Positions 8,863 to 17,528 of a stretch of DNA of 64,000 nt are shown here, one piece after another; positions within the stretch are counted from its first letter, which is position 1, and every line of letters begins with the position of its first letter. Source of the stretch: Candidatus Heimdallarchaeota archaeon (lineage in GTDB: Archaea > Asgardarchaeota > Heimdallarchaeia > JABLTI01). The translations under genes and the position numbers were made by a program. The DNA lies in NCBI GenBank assembly GCA_018238155.1, contig JABCTZ010000046.1, forward strand, positions 248,001 to 312,000. The letters are read 5' to 3'. A model generated the notes under the pieces. It searched no databases. It was not told where the DNA came from and was given only the letters and a program-made list of their open reading frames with translations.

Positions 8863-9843
8863 TTAGGTTACGACAACACCACATTCTTTGCAAACCCTGG
8901 AACCAGATTCAACTAATGTACCACAAACTTTACACGTATGAACCTTCGTTGGTTCATATAATTCTGTAGTAGGTAGACTTAGATGAATTTGTTGACCAAC
9001 CAATTGAGCTTTTAGATTTTTAGGATTGTCAAGTATTTTCATCATATCTTCTGGAATTGAAATACGATTTTGATTGTCAACAGCTAATCTTCGAGTTCCT
9101 GCGAGATCTCTTAGACGAATGTTGCTGTCATGGGTTGCTAAAATTACTCCATCTTCAATTTCTATGGTACGTTCTGCACGAGAAGCTACTTGTTGAGCGT
9201 GAGTTGCCAATAGAAGAGCAACACCTAATTCACGATTGATTTCATCTAATACATCAAGAACATGCTCACCTGTTAAGGGATCGAGTGAAGCTGTAACTTC
9301 ATCTGCAATAACCAATTTAGGATTTGTAATAAGTGCAGCGGCAAGTGCAACACGTTGTTTTTCACCACCCGATAACATTCCTGGACGATGCTTTTTCCGT
9401 TCACTTAAACCAACTAAATCAACTAACATATCACATCGTTCATCAATTTCTTTATTCTCCATTCCCGCTAAATGTCCACCCAGCTTAACATTCTGAACAA
9501 CATTTAAATGAGGAATAAGTTTTGTTTCTTGAAAAACTAGTCCGGCAAATTTTCTTCGAGCACGAACGATTTGTTCTGGAGAGAGTCTAGAAATGTCTCG
9601 AGATATCCCTGACCAAAATATCTTCCCAGAAGTTGGGGGTAAAAGTCCAGCTGAAATATTTACTAAAGTTGATTTTCCAGCACCAGAAGGACCAATAAGT
9701 GCCACTTTTTCACCAGGATAAATAGTCATTGAAACTCCACGAAGAGCAATTGTCTCTGTTTTCTCACTTTGATAGATTTTATAAACCTCTTCAATGTTCA
9801 AAATTGGCATTTTTAATTGTGATTGACCAGCAGCCATTTTCAT
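8863..9843 (-). CDS. ABC ATPase fused to an AbrB-like domain and a zinc ribbon
   Basis: About 326 residues. Residues 15-240 are an ABC ATPase of the LolD/MacB class: Walker A GPSGAGKST, signature LSGGEKQR, Walker B LVIADEV (Val instead of Pro after DE), H-loop ATHAQQ. After it comes RRLAVDNQNRISIPEDMM and about 25 further residues, which fits the swapped-hairpin DNA-binding/dimerisation pattern of AbrB/SpoVT/MazE proteins. The last 30 residues hold CKVCG and CKECG, a zinc ribbon. I know no standard transporter subunit with this tail. Start is uncertain: ATG 9843, ATG 9837, ATG 9810 or TTG 9849; none has a good ribosome site, so the mRNA may be leaderless. Divergent from the next membrane-protein gene, which could be its permease partner. 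Confidence 0.85.
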   Translation of the reverse strand: MKMAAGQSQLKMPILNIEEVYKIYQSEKTETIALRGVSMTIYPGEKVALIGPSGAGKSTLVNISAGLLPPTSGKIFWSGISRDISRLSPEQIVRARRKFAGLVFQETKLIPHLNVVQNVKLGGHLAGMENKEIDERCDMLVDLVGLSERKKHRPGMLSGGEKQRVALAAALITNPKLVIADEVTASLDPLTGEHVLDVLDEINRELGVALLLATHAQQVASRAERTIEIEDGVILATHDSNIRLRDLAGTRRLAVDNQNRISIPEDMMKILDNPKNLKAQLVGQQIHLSLPTTELYEPTKVHTCKVCGTLVESGSRVCKECGVVVT

Positions 9844-10084
9844 ACCCAATGGATTTGATAGTAATGCCCATATTTTAATGTATTATCTAGTCTAGAATGG
9901 TTTATTCTAAAGTATCTATTGTGATACAATAGCTGTTTCATAAAAAAGCGGCAGAAATTTAATTAAAGGAGTAGAGAAGCAAAATATAGAGAAAAATAAT
10001 TGTAGAAAAAGTTATTTGATTTTGCAAGAAGCAAATAACGAGATTAGAGAAAATATTAAAAGGATAAAGGAGCAAAAACAATCT

Positions 10085-11026
10085 ATGAGCACCATAAACG
10101 AAGAGAAGGAGCAACAGCATGAATCCAAAGTTATGTCTACTTGGGATCAAATGAAATCCTTCAAAGTAAAACCATTTAAACAGTATCTCGGTCCAACAGG
10201 GATTTGGATGCTTTGCTATTATTTTATTATGATTTTCATAATGATTGCAATGAATATTGCACGTGTAGGATGGTCAGGTGAAGCAATATTTGCTGCCCCT
10301 GCACACTTTGCTCAATTATTTCTTAATTATGGTTTAAATGCCGGAAAAGTTGCCGCTGATCCATTAGATACGGTCAATGATTTCTATCTTGAAAAAATTG
10401 AATTTAACAGACCATTAATGTCTGCCTCATGGTTATTCGCTCCAATGATTGTTTATGTTATTGGAATTATACTCGCTATTGTTGGTGGTTCAGGTTATCC
10501 ACAACCAACAGGTGAATATGGATATTTGGAGAATTTCTTTTACTTCAATGAAAGAACAGTAGGATTAACTGGTGATCCATTAAGTGAAAACCCAGGAAAG
10601 GGTGGCTCATTTTATTTTCTACTTGTCTGGTTACCAATAATTCTCTCGGCAATTTTAGGGGCAATGATTTCAAAGAGATTATTTAAAGATCCAAAACAAC
10701 ACAAATCTTTCAATGTCATTAAAATGATGTTGTATAATCTATTTGCAGGATTTATTGTAGGATTACAAATGGGATACATGACAGGTAAAGTAACAATCAG
10801 TTTATGGGGAACAATTGTAACAATTTTCACTTCATCTTACGATAATACAGGTTACATGTTCTCAGGACAATATAATCCCAACGTGATGATGTTTACTTCA
10901 TGGTTTATCAATTTTATACCAATAATAATTATTGCAACCGCATATGTTCTTTATGGACCACTTGAGGATAAAATTGTTAATCTATTGAAAGGAAATCCAC
11001 AAAATCAAACAAAAAAAGTGGAATAA
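10085..11026 (+). CDS. Six-TM membrane protein of unknown function
   Basis: About 313 residues that I do not recognise. A polar, Glu/Lys/Gln-rich N-terminus of some 35 residues is followed by a helix (LCYYFIMIFIMIAMNI), an outside loop, then helices near LFAPMIVYVIGIILAIV, LLVWLPIILSAILGAMI, LYNLFAGFIVGLQMG and FINFIPIIIIATAYVLY, with one possible short helix between. A basic cytosolic loop (KRLFKDPKQHKS) precedes the fourth helix. ATG 10085 is preferred over an upstream TTG at 10016, whose extra 23 residues look like untranslated leader; AAAGGAG lies 12 bases before it. It is divergent from the AbrB-tailed ABC ATPase, 240 bases away, and might be the membrane part of that transporter, but this rests on position only. 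Confidence 0.7.
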   Translation: MSTINEEKEQQHESKVMSTWDQMKSFKVKPFKQYLGPTGIWMLCYYFIMIFIMIAMNIARVGWSGEAIFAAPAHFAQLFLNYGLNAGKVAADPLDTVNDFYLEKIEFNRPLMSASWLFAPMIVYVIGIILAIVGGSGYPQPTGEYGYLENFFYFNERTVGLTGDPLSENPGKGGSFYFLLVWLPIILSAILGAMISKRLFKDPKQHKSFNVIKMMLYNLFAGFIVGLQMGYMTGKVTISLWGTIVTIFTSSYDNTGYMFSGQYNPNVMMFTSWFINFIPIIIIATAYVLYGPLEDKIVNLLKGNPQNQTKKVE

Positions 11027-11355
11027 ACTTTAGCAGAAAAAAAAGTGCTCTATTGGCGGTTAACTCCGCCGAAAAATCTTTTTAATTTTTCTTTCAAAGA
11101 TCAAAAAATTTCTGAGGGTTTTCCACGAAATATTTAATTAATGTCTAAGTTACTATTTTTAGATGAATTTCTACAAAATAAATGTCCTAATACATTTTAG
11201 CAAAAACTGAAATTAGACCTCTTTTCGAACAAATTAAACAGTCTACTCAAGTGTTCTTTAATTCAGGATTATATATCCCAAAGTAATTTTTTAGAAATAA
11301 ACCATTGGTCGAAAAAAGTAATAAAGAACTAAAATAAATTACTATCGGTTAGGAT
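11027..11355. other. Intergenic region without a recognised gene, hairpin at its start
   Basis: A 329-base AT-rich stretch. GGCGG at 11055-11059 and CCGCC at 11066-11070 form a short GC stem followed by T runs, which probably terminates the upstream gene. The remainder shows no coding signal or further inverted repeat I can defend. Confidence 0.45.
11055..11070 (+). terminator. Short GC hairpin with T runs after the six-TM protein gene
   Basis: GGCGG, loop TTAACT, CCGCC, then GAAAAATCTTTTTAATTTTT. The five-pair GC stem stands out in this AT-rich DNA and lies 29 bases after the stop codon. Confidence 0.5.
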
Positions 11356-12204
11356 ATGGCTCTTCCACATTGGCTAATTAAAATCGTAATGAGATTATTT
11401 CCGAAGAGGTTCTTCTTGGCGAGATTAACTCATATTCGAATCCTAAGAAAAGTCGCAGAAATTTGGCTATTCAAAGATGATGAAACTTACTATTTACCAC
11501 AAGAAACAATCATAACAGATAAAAAAAGTAGAAGTAAAAAAATTGTTATCAACAAAGCAATTGATCAAACAATAGATCTGGTTTTACCATCTCAAGTAAT
11601 TGAACATTTTATTGATAAAGCAAAATATCAGTGGTTAATGAATTTCTGTTTGTGCAGAACTGCAAATGATTGTAAAAATTATTCAAAAGATCTGGGGTGT
11701 CTTTTTTTAGGAGAAGCTGTGCTCGATATTAACCCAGCTTATGGAAAACTAATTTCAAAAGAAACAGCTAAAAAACATCTACTAAAATGTCAAGCCGAAG
11801 GGTTAGTTCATCTTATTGGAAAAAATAGAATTGATACACAATGGTTACAAATTGGACCCGGAACAAAACTAATGTCAATTTGTAATTGTTGTGAATGTTG
11901 TTGTTTATGGAAGATGACACCATATATTGATACAAAAATAAGAAGAAATCTATCACGAATGCCTGGTGTATCAGTTCAAGTAAATGACAATTGTACTTCA
12001 TGTGGAGATTGTCTGAACGATATCTGTTTTGTCAATGCAATTTCAATGGAAGGAGATAAAGCCCAAATTAATCAAGAATTTTGCTTAGGTTGTGGAAGAT
12101 GTGTGAATGTTTGTGCACAAAACGCAATAATATTAAAAATAGATAATCAGTATTTTGTAGAGGAGACAATTGAGAACCTATCAAAAGTGGTTGATGTAAC
12201 CTAA
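11356..12204 (+). CDS. Cys-rich 2x[4Fe-4S] ferredoxin-like protein
   Basis: A 282-residue iron-sulfur protein. The C-terminus has two classical cluster motifs, CTSCGDCLNDICF (slightly altered, with two residues between the last pair of spacing groups) and CLGCGRCVNVCAQNA, suggesting electron transfer. Upstream there are two more Cys clusters: FCLCRTANDCKNY...GCLFLG near residues 97-120 and ICNCCECCC near 178-187, seven Cys in ten residues. Such extra Cys sites occur in Fe-S proteins of anaerobes, but I cannot name the family or partner. The N-terminal 30 residues are amphipathic and basic. No membrane helix is clear. Lies 29 bases before the M24 protein gene on the same strand, so the two may be co-transcribed. 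Cytosolic redox role is inferred. Confidence 0.75.
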   Translation: MALPHWLIKIVMRLFPKRFFLARLTHIRILRKVAEIWLFKDDETYYLPQETIITDKKSRSKKIVINKAIDQTIDLVLPSQVIEHFIDKAKYQWLMNFCLCRTANDCKNYSKDLGCLFLGEAVLDINPAYGKLISKETAKKHLLKCQAEGLVHLIGKNRIDTQWLQIGPGTKLMSICNCCECCCLWKMTPYIDTKIRRNLSRMPGVSVQVNDNCTSCGDCLNDICFVNAISMEGDKAQINQEFCLGCGRCVNVCAQNAIILKIDNQYFVEETIENLSKVVDVT

Positions 12205-12242
12205 AGAAAAAATCTAAAAAAAGAAATCTAAGGATGAACAAA

Positions 12243-13439
12243 ATGGTATTTGTAAAAATATCTCAAGAAAATTATAAAAGAAGAATTGAATTTATTCGGA
12301 AGACTCTTCAAGAACAAAATTTGAAGGGAATGATATTCTTTAATCCAAGAAGTGTATTCTACCTTGTTGGTTTTCATCACATCCCAACAGAAAGGCCAAT
12401 AGCAATGATTCTCCCAACAGAGGGAGATATTGGGTTGTTTGTTCCAAATTTGGAAATAAATCATGTGAAAGATAAAGTTCCAATAGTGAAAGATGTATTC
12501 AGTTATTTTGAATATCCAGATGAAACACATCCAATGAAAATATTTGCCAAAGCTCTTGAAGAAAGAAAGCTAGCTGATAAGTCGATAGCTGCTGATGCTC
12601 CGGGAGCACCAACTTATTGGGGATATCAAGGTCCTGCTTTAGCTGAAATCATTCCAAAAGCAAAAATAACGATATTAAATGAATTGATTATGGATATGCG
12701 TGTAATTAAAGATCAAGAGGAAATTGCATTAATTAATGAAAGTTGCAAGTGGGGAAATCTTGCCCATCAATTGTTACAAGAATACACACATGTTGGTGCC
12801 GCAGAAATAGAAGTTGTAAATAGAGCATGTGCTGAAGCATCTAAAATGATGATTAAAACTCTGGGACCAGATTTCAAACCATTAGGTGGAGCAACCTCTG
12901 CTGCAGCTGGATATCGTGGGCAAATTGGTGCCGGTTCAGCAATTCCTCATGCAACAACTGGAAACATATTCTTCAAAAAAGGAGATACATTGGTTACAGG
13001 TGCAGGAGCAAATGTTAGCGGATATCGAAGTGAACTCGAGAGAACAATGTTTATGGGTGAACCTTCTAAGAAACAAGAAAAATATTTCGCTATTATGCTG
13101 AAAGCACAAAATGCAGCAATTGAAGCATTTGGTCCAGATGTGAAAAATGCTGATGTAGATCGAGCTGCTCGCAAGGTCTTCAAAGACGAAGGTGTTTGGG
13201 ATCTGGTACAGCACCATTCAGGGCATGCAATAGGTATGGAAGGACATGAACGACCTTTTCTAGATATCGGTTCAAAAGTTGTAATGAAACCTGGAATGGT
13301 ATTTACTATTGAGCCTGGAATTTACGTTCATGGCTTTGCAGGTTTCAGGCACTCAGATACAATTCTAATAACTGAAGATGGTAGTGAAATGATGACTTAC
13401 TATCCTCGTGAAATTGAAGATTTAATAATATATGATTGA
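12243..13439 (+). CDS. M24 (pita-bread) family protein, creatinase-like, altered metal site
   Basis: About 398 residues with the two-domain plan of aminopeptidase P/creatinase: N-terminal creatinase fold, then the pita-bread catalytic domain from about residue 155. The metal ligands of Xaa-Pro peptidases are only partly kept. The first Asp region reads TGAGANVSGYRSELERT, where DxGA has become GAGA and SDxTRT has become SELERT; HHSGHAIGMEGHERP keeps the His; IEPGIY keeps its Glu; the last Glu (usually R-x-E-D) is Ser in FRHSDT. The SELERT form is known in creatinase/ectoine-hydrolase-like branches, so the substrate may be a small amide rather than a peptide. ATG 12243 has AAGGA eight bases upstream; the ATG at 12234 lies inside that site. 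Cytosolic. Confidence 0.85.
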   Translation: MVFVKISQENYKRRIEFIRKTLQEQNLKGMIFFNPRSVFYLVGFHHIPTERPIAMILPTEGDIGLFVPNLEINHVKDKVPIVKDVFSYFEYPDETHPMKIFAKALEERKLADKSIAADAPGAPTYWGYQGPALAEIIPKAKITILNELIMDMRVIKDQEEIALINESCKWGNLAHQLLQEYTHVGAAEIEVVNRACAEASKMMIKTLGPDFKPLGGATSAAAGYRGQIGAGSAIPHATTGNIFFKKGDTLVTGAGANVSGYRSELERTMFMGEPSKKQEKYFAIMLKAQNAAIEAFGPDVKNADVDRAARKVFKDEGVWDLVQHHSGHAIGMEGHERPFLDIGSKVVMKPGMVFTIEPGIYVHGFAGFRHSDTILITEDGSEMMTYYPREIEDLIIYD

Positions 13440-13466
13440 AAAGTTGGATCATTATAGAACATCATG

Positions 13467-13481
13467 CCGCTGTTTCAGCGG
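13467..13481. terminator. Perfect CCGCTG-TTT-CAGCGG hairpin between convergent genes
   Basis: A six-pair GC-rich stem with a three-base loop in the 54-base convergent gap after the M24 gene, followed by TAAATTATTTTTTT. Good terminator for the plus strand; it may also act for the DMT gene on the other strand. Confidence 0.6.
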
Positions 13482-13493
13482 TAAATTATTTTT

Positions 13494-14498
13494 TTATGAT
13501 AATTGTGTTACAATTAATCCACCTAATATTAAGCCTGCACCAAGACCAAACTGCCAATTAATCGTTTCGCCTTCTAGAAGAAAAACAGCTAAAATAGTAG
13601 CAATTATTGGAATTAGAAATTGAAATACACTTGCTTTTTGTACTGGAATTCTTTTAATCGTTTCAAACCAGAGAGTAAATGAAATAGCAGTTGGAACAAT
13701 ACCTAGGAAAGTAGTCAATAAAATGTCAGTGGTAGATGGAGTGAAAATAAACCAACCATCAACAATGAACATTACAGCTGTGAGAATAATAGCACTAAAT
13801 GTAAGATTCCATGTTGATGTAACAATGAAATCTTCATCTTGGAGAAATCTCTTAAGATAAATAGAATATATTGCCCAAGCAGCACCAGAAAGAAAAGCAA
13901 GCAGATTTCCTAAAATATTATCGCTCATGAACATTTGAGAAAGGTCTTCTAAGGGAACAGCAATAAAAAAGATTCCAATTGCAGCAATAAACACGCCAAC
14001 AGTACCCCACCAACGATGTTTTTCTTTTAGAATTATTATTGATAATACAAATGTAATTACAGGATTAACGTTTAGTAGAAATGAGGAAACAGATGCAGTT
14101 GTGTATTTAACTGAGTACATTTGTAATAAAACAAAAGAAGCAAGAATGATTGAAGCGATAATTAGGTGGAGATATTGCTTCTTCAGGGTTTCAAAGAGAG
14201 ATTTAGTTCTCCGAGAAATAAAACATACAATCAACAAAGTAATTGCTGCAGGTAAATATCGTAATGCACTAATTTGAGTTGGTGACAAAGGATTCACTTG
14301 TTGTGTAAGATATCTTCCAACAACATTTGGTGATGCCCATGTTACAATGATGAAAATTAGCATCAAAATAACTGGAAGAAGTGCTTTGAATTTCGTTTGA
14401 ACTGGTAATCCTTCAATTGAAATCTTTGACTTTGTAGTATCTTCTTGGGATTTATTTGAAGAATCATCAATAGTCTCAGTTATTTCCAAATTAATCAT
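13494..14498 (-). CDS. EamA/DMT-superfamily drug-metabolite transporter
   Basis: A 334-residue protein with ten predicted helices after a polar 30-residue N-terminus, in the two-times-five repeat of EamA exporters. Family marks are TWASPNVVGRYLTQQVNPL in the first helix region, ALRYLPAA, SVSSFLLNVNPVITFVLS at the end of the first half, and AISFTLWFETIKRIPVQKASVFQFLIPI in the second half (each a familiar DMT stretch). These proteins export small molecules such as amino acids or take up metabolites; substrate unknown. ATG 14498 immediately follows GAGG, so it may be read leaderless. Divergent from the TatD gene, 67 bases away, implying a shared promoter region. Confidence 0.9.
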   Translation of the reverse strand: MINLEITETIDDSSNKSQEDTTKSKISIEGLPVQTKFKALLPVILMLIFIIVTWASPNVVGRYLTQQVNPLSPTQISALRYLPAAITLLIVCFISRRTKSLFETLKKQYLHLIIASIILASFVLLQMYSVKYTTASVSSFLLNVNPVITFVLSIIILKEKHRWWGTVGVFIAAIGIFFIAVPLEDLSQMFMSDNILGNLLAFLSGAAWAIYSIYLKRFLQDEDFIVTSTWNLTFSAIILTAVMFIVDGWFIFTPSTTDILLTTFLGIVPTAISFTLWFETIKRIPVQKASVFQFLIPIIATILAVFLLEGETINWQFGLGAGLILGGLIVTQLS

Positions 14499-14565
14499 CC
14501 TCAGAAATAGAAATAAACAATTCCATTATTTAAATGAATAGCAAGTTTAAGAGGATTCATGAGTT

Positions 14566-15330
14566 GTGTCTGGAATGAAATTTATTGATTGTCATTGCCA
14601 TATTGCTGAAAACTACTTTCACAAGAAAATAGACTTTTTCGTGGATGAATGGACTAATCTAGGAATAAAAAAGATTGGAGCAATGGCTACAAATTTAAAA
14701 TCAACTTTGAGAAATTTGGAATTATCAGCCAAATATCCAAAATTATTTATCATAGGTGTAGGTAGGCATCCTTGGGGTGCACATAAATTTGATTTAGAAG
14801 AAAAAGAGAAGTTTGAAAAAATCATTTGTGACTCTCAAGTGGATGTTATTGGAGAAATTGGTTTAGATTATTATTTCGTAAAAGAGAAAGAAAAATATCC
14901 ACAACAGAAAATCGTTCTTGAATTCTTTCTGAAATTAGCACAGCAGTATAGAAAACCTGTTATGCTTCACCAGACAGGTGCAGAAAAGGAAATTTTGGAT
15001 ATTCTCACAACCTTTCAATTAAAAGGTGATATTTGTTGTCATTGGTATTCAGGACCGATTGACGTTCTCCATAAGCTAAATGATCTAGGATGTTATTTTT
15101 CGATAAACCCAGCATTTCTGAGAAGCAAAAATCATAGAGAAATACTAAACATTGTTTCAAAAGACAAACTACTAACTGAATCTGATGGTCCAGTCAAATT
15201 TCAAGGAAAACCAGGGTCACCTAGCTTTATACCATTTCTTTGTGAAAAACTTGCAGAGGAATTTAAAGCTTCAACAGAGGAAGTATCAAATCAAATTTTT
15301 TCAAACTTTCAAAAATATTTGAAATACTAA
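14566..15330 (+). CDS. TatD-like metal-dependent hydrolase
   Basis: A 254-residue amidohydrolase-fold protein. The HxH metal motif is DCHCH at the N-terminus, GRHPW replaces the usual GIHP, GEIGLDYY carries the central Glu, and HQTGAEKE plus CHWYSG supply the later His ligands; the final Asp motif is TESDGP instead of TDSP, so an extra residue lies around the Asp. TatD proteins are Mg-dependent DNases or related phosphoesterases in the cytosol. The start is GTG 14566 with GAGG upstream; ATG 14575 is the alternative. Slight motif drift suggests an archaeal subgroup that may not be a DNase. Confidence 0.85.
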   Translation: MSGMKFIDCHCHIAENYFHKKIDFFVDEWTNLGIKKIGAMATNLKSTLRNLELSAKYPKLFIIGVGRHPWGAHKFDLEEKEKFEKIICDSQVDVIGEIGLDYYFVKEKEKYPQQKIVLEFFLKLAQQYRKPVMLHQTGAEKEILDILTTFQLKGDICCHWYSGPIDVLHKLNDLGCYFSINPAFLRSKNHREILNIVSKDKLLTESDGPVKFQGKPGSPSFIPFLCEKLAEEFKASTEEVSNQIFSNFQKYLKY

Positions 15331-15448
15331 GTTGCCCTATCCAAAACTCTTTTCAATGATTTTGAAGGATTTTACTAAATAGTATTGTCGGGAAGAAACA
15401 GATTTCATGTTAATATGTTTCTAGATTATTTCATAGGAGAAAGAATAT

Positions 15449-16372
15449 TTGACTAAAATGAAGTTCATCAAAGCTTGTCCTTTTTTACGAGACTTAGGTG
15501 ATAGCTTTCTTTGTGTAAATTGTGACAAAGTTGCTGATGTAGTTTTAGACCCACTTATTCATATAGAATGGAGCAATGAACTTCATCCTGTTGCTTCAGA
15601 AGTAGAAGATATTATTACTTGCTTATTTACTTTGGAAATTAAAGAAGATAATAGACTCTTTTGCATAAGTAGAAAACAATATTTGGAAATGGATAAACGT
15701 GAAATTCTCTGGAAAGATATTCGAGATGCAGTCATTTTACTAAGTTTAGATCAGCAAGGAGAGTTTAAAGATACAGAAATTGATTTTTGCTCAACATGTT
15801 TATATAAAGTCCTTATTGCTTCGAGTCCCGCATTTCAAAACCGATTAGATTTTAATGAGAAAATTCGATTGGGAACAGGTTTTATTTTAAATCGGGCAAA
15901 CGAAATTCATAATTCATTAGTTAATCTATCTGAGACATTTTCTAAAAAACAAAATGACAATACTAATGAGCTTTCTCCAACAAAAAAAGTTGAAATTTCA
16001 AATAATAAAACTACTGCATTTTCTTGGATGCTTTGGTTAACAAATGACCCTCGTTTCAATGATGAATTTATTGCCAACGCAATTGAATGGTCTCAAAAAT
16101 TCGATGAATGGAGAACAATCGTTTCAAGAATTACAGATGCAGAAATTGATGAAATAAAAATACGTAATGTAGAACAATCAGAAAAATATGCTGCACGATT
16201 AAAAGAAATATCTTTTGATATGGTAATGCGATTATCCTTTATTAAAAGAGATACAGATGAAATTGATGACATATTGAAATATGCAGATAAGGTTTTTTCA
16301 ATGGTTTGCATACAATTTGAAGATTTTATTTTCGTTTGCCACCAATTTTTAGATATAATAAAAGAAAAATAG
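15449..16372 (+). CDS. Uncharacterised protein with N-terminal Cys pairs
   Basis: A 307-residue soluble protein I do not recognise. The N-terminal 140 residues hold a spaced set of cysteines: CPFLRD near residue 10, CVNCD near 22, then CLF, FCIS and FCSTC near 118, which could bind zinc or an Fe-S cluster. The second half (residues 145-307) is Lys/Glu/Asn-rich and helical, with heptad-like spacing suggesting coiled coil or a helical bundle, and a WMLWLTNDPRFNDEF motif at about 190. TTG 15449 is used as start because GGAG is nine bases upstream. It ends 23 bases from the convergent carbamate kinase gene. No function is proposed. Confidence 0.65.
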   Translation: MTKMKFIKACPFLRDLGDSFLCVNCDKVADVVLDPLIHIEWSNELHPVASEVEDIITCLFTLEIKEDNRLFCISRKQYLEMDKREILWKDIRDAVILLSLDQQGEFKDTEIDFCSTCLYKVLIASSPAFQNRLDFNEKIRLGTGFILNRANEIHNSLVNLSETFSKKQNDNTNELSPTKKVEISNNKTTAFSWMLWLTNDPRFNDEFIANAIEWSQKFDEWRTIVSRITDAEIDEIKIRNVEQSEKYAARLKEISFDMVMRLSFIKRDTDEIDDILKYADKVFSMVCIQFEDFIFVCHQFLDIIKEK

Positions 16373-16395
16373 AAAAAAAAAGCTAAACCAATCTA

Positions 16396-17343
16396 CTATT
16401 TTACTAATAGGGTTCCTGCTTTTTCTTTTAAAGCCTCTATTGCATTTTCAGGAGAAGTAATAATAGAAAGAGTTCCTCCATTTTCAATAAATCTTATTGC
16501 AGAACCTACTTTGGGTTTCATGCTACCTTTCGCAAATTGACCACCATCTAAAATCGTCTTCATCTCTTCAATGGTAATTTTTCCAATTGCTTTTTGATCA
16601 GGTTTCCCAAAATTGACATATGCATTTGGAACATCTGTTATTATCATAAGAATCTCAGCATCAATTTGAGTAGCTAAAACCTCTGTAGCTCTATCTTTGT
16701 CAATTACTGCTTCAACATCCTCAAATTGACCATTTTTTCGGGCAACAGGAATTCCACCTCCGCCAACAGCAATCACAATATCTCCTTCTTCCACACATCG
16801 TCGAATTGTTTTCCCTTCGAGTATTTTCAAAGGAATAGGTGAAGGAACTACTTTTCTGAATCCTCTTCCAGCATCATCGATGTATGTATCCTTAGATTTT
16901 TTTTGTAATTCAATTGCTTCCTCTTCTGTATAAAAGGGACCAATTGGTTTAGTAGGTTCCTTGAATGCAGAATCACTACTATCAACTAATACACGAGTAA
17001 TTATTGCAACTACACGTTTATCTTTCATCCCTGCTTCATACAGGAGCTCTTCCATAGCAGTTTGTATCATAAAACCAATTTGACCTTGAGACATTGCGCC
17101 ACAGATATTCAAAGGTTGTGCTGGTATTCCATCTGTTACAGCTGATGTTTGCTGAACAAGTATATTGCCTACTTGTGGACCATTGCCATGAGTAAGAATA
17201 ACGCCATAACCCATCTCGATAATTTTCACAATAACTTCAGTAGCAACGCGCAAATTTTCCATTTGCTGTTCATAGGTTTTTGGTTGACCTTTCTGAAGAA
17301 TCATATTTCCGCCAAGTGCTATTGCAACAAGTTTTTTTTCCAT
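16396..17343 (-). CDS. arcC: Carbamate kinase
   Basis: A 315-residue amino-acid-kinase-family enzyme that interconverts carbamoyl phosphate + ADP with carbamate + ATP, cytosolic. Clear family marks are IALGGNMIL at the N-terminus, THGNGPQVGN, the QAMIG-like QGQIGFMIQ, VAVGGGGIPV, VIDKDRATEVLA and DVPNAYVNFGKPDQK; all match carbamate kinase rather than acetylglutamate or aspartate kinase, and length is right. ATG 17343 is preferred to TTG 17358 because family proteins begin about five residues before the first Gly-rich loop. No ornithine carbamoyltransferase or deiminase is nearby, so whether it makes ATP or feeds biosynthesis is open. A 15-bp palindrome lies about 50 bases upstream. Confidence 0.93.
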   Translation of the reverse strand: MEKKLVAIALGGNMILQKGQPKTYEQQMENLRVATEVIVKIIEMGYGVILTHGNGPQVGNILVQQTSAVTDGIPAQPLNICGAMSQGQIGFMIQTAMEELLYEAGMKDKRVVAIITRVLVDSSDSAFKEPTKPIGPFYTEEEAIELQKKSKDTYIDDAGRGFRKVVPSPIPLKILEGKTIRRCVEEGDIVIAVGGGGIPVARKNGQFEDVEAVIDKDRATEVLATQIDAEILMIITDVPNAYVNFGKPDQKAIGKITIEEMKTILDGGQFAKGSMKPKVGSAIRFIENGGTLSIITSPENAIEALKEKAGTLLVK

Positions 17344-17391
17344 ACTTTGCCTGTCCAAATGAAATTTTTTCGTATTTATCTAGTAAAGAGG

Positions 17392-17406
17392 TATCTCTTA
17401 GAGATA
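17392..17406. promoter_or_regulatory. 15-bp palindrome upstream of carbamate kinase (possible operator)
   Basis: TATCTCT-T-AGAGATA is a perfect inverted repeat in the 185-base divergent space between the carbamate kinase and HEAT-repeat genes. Position suits a regulator site, but a single copy is weak evidence. Confidence 0.3.
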
Positions 17407-17528
17407 TTTTGTTTAAAAAATCTTCTAAAAGAAGAAGAAATAAGTGAATAAAATAGCACTTTTTTGTGAGTTGAAGCACAAATGAATTATATTGTATGGT
17501 GTATAGTAATATTTCAGAAGGGATAGTC

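Noticed and set aside
10016..10084. Upstream TTG extension of the six-TM protein gene
   Set aside because: Adds a Lys/Glu-rich 23-residue stretch with no ribosome site before it; an AAAGGAG inside it serves ATG 10085 better.
16396..17343. Carbamate kinase as part of an arginine-deiminase pathway cluster
   Set aside because: Neither arginine deiminase nor ornithine carbamoyltransferase is in the window, so the pathway cannot be claimed.
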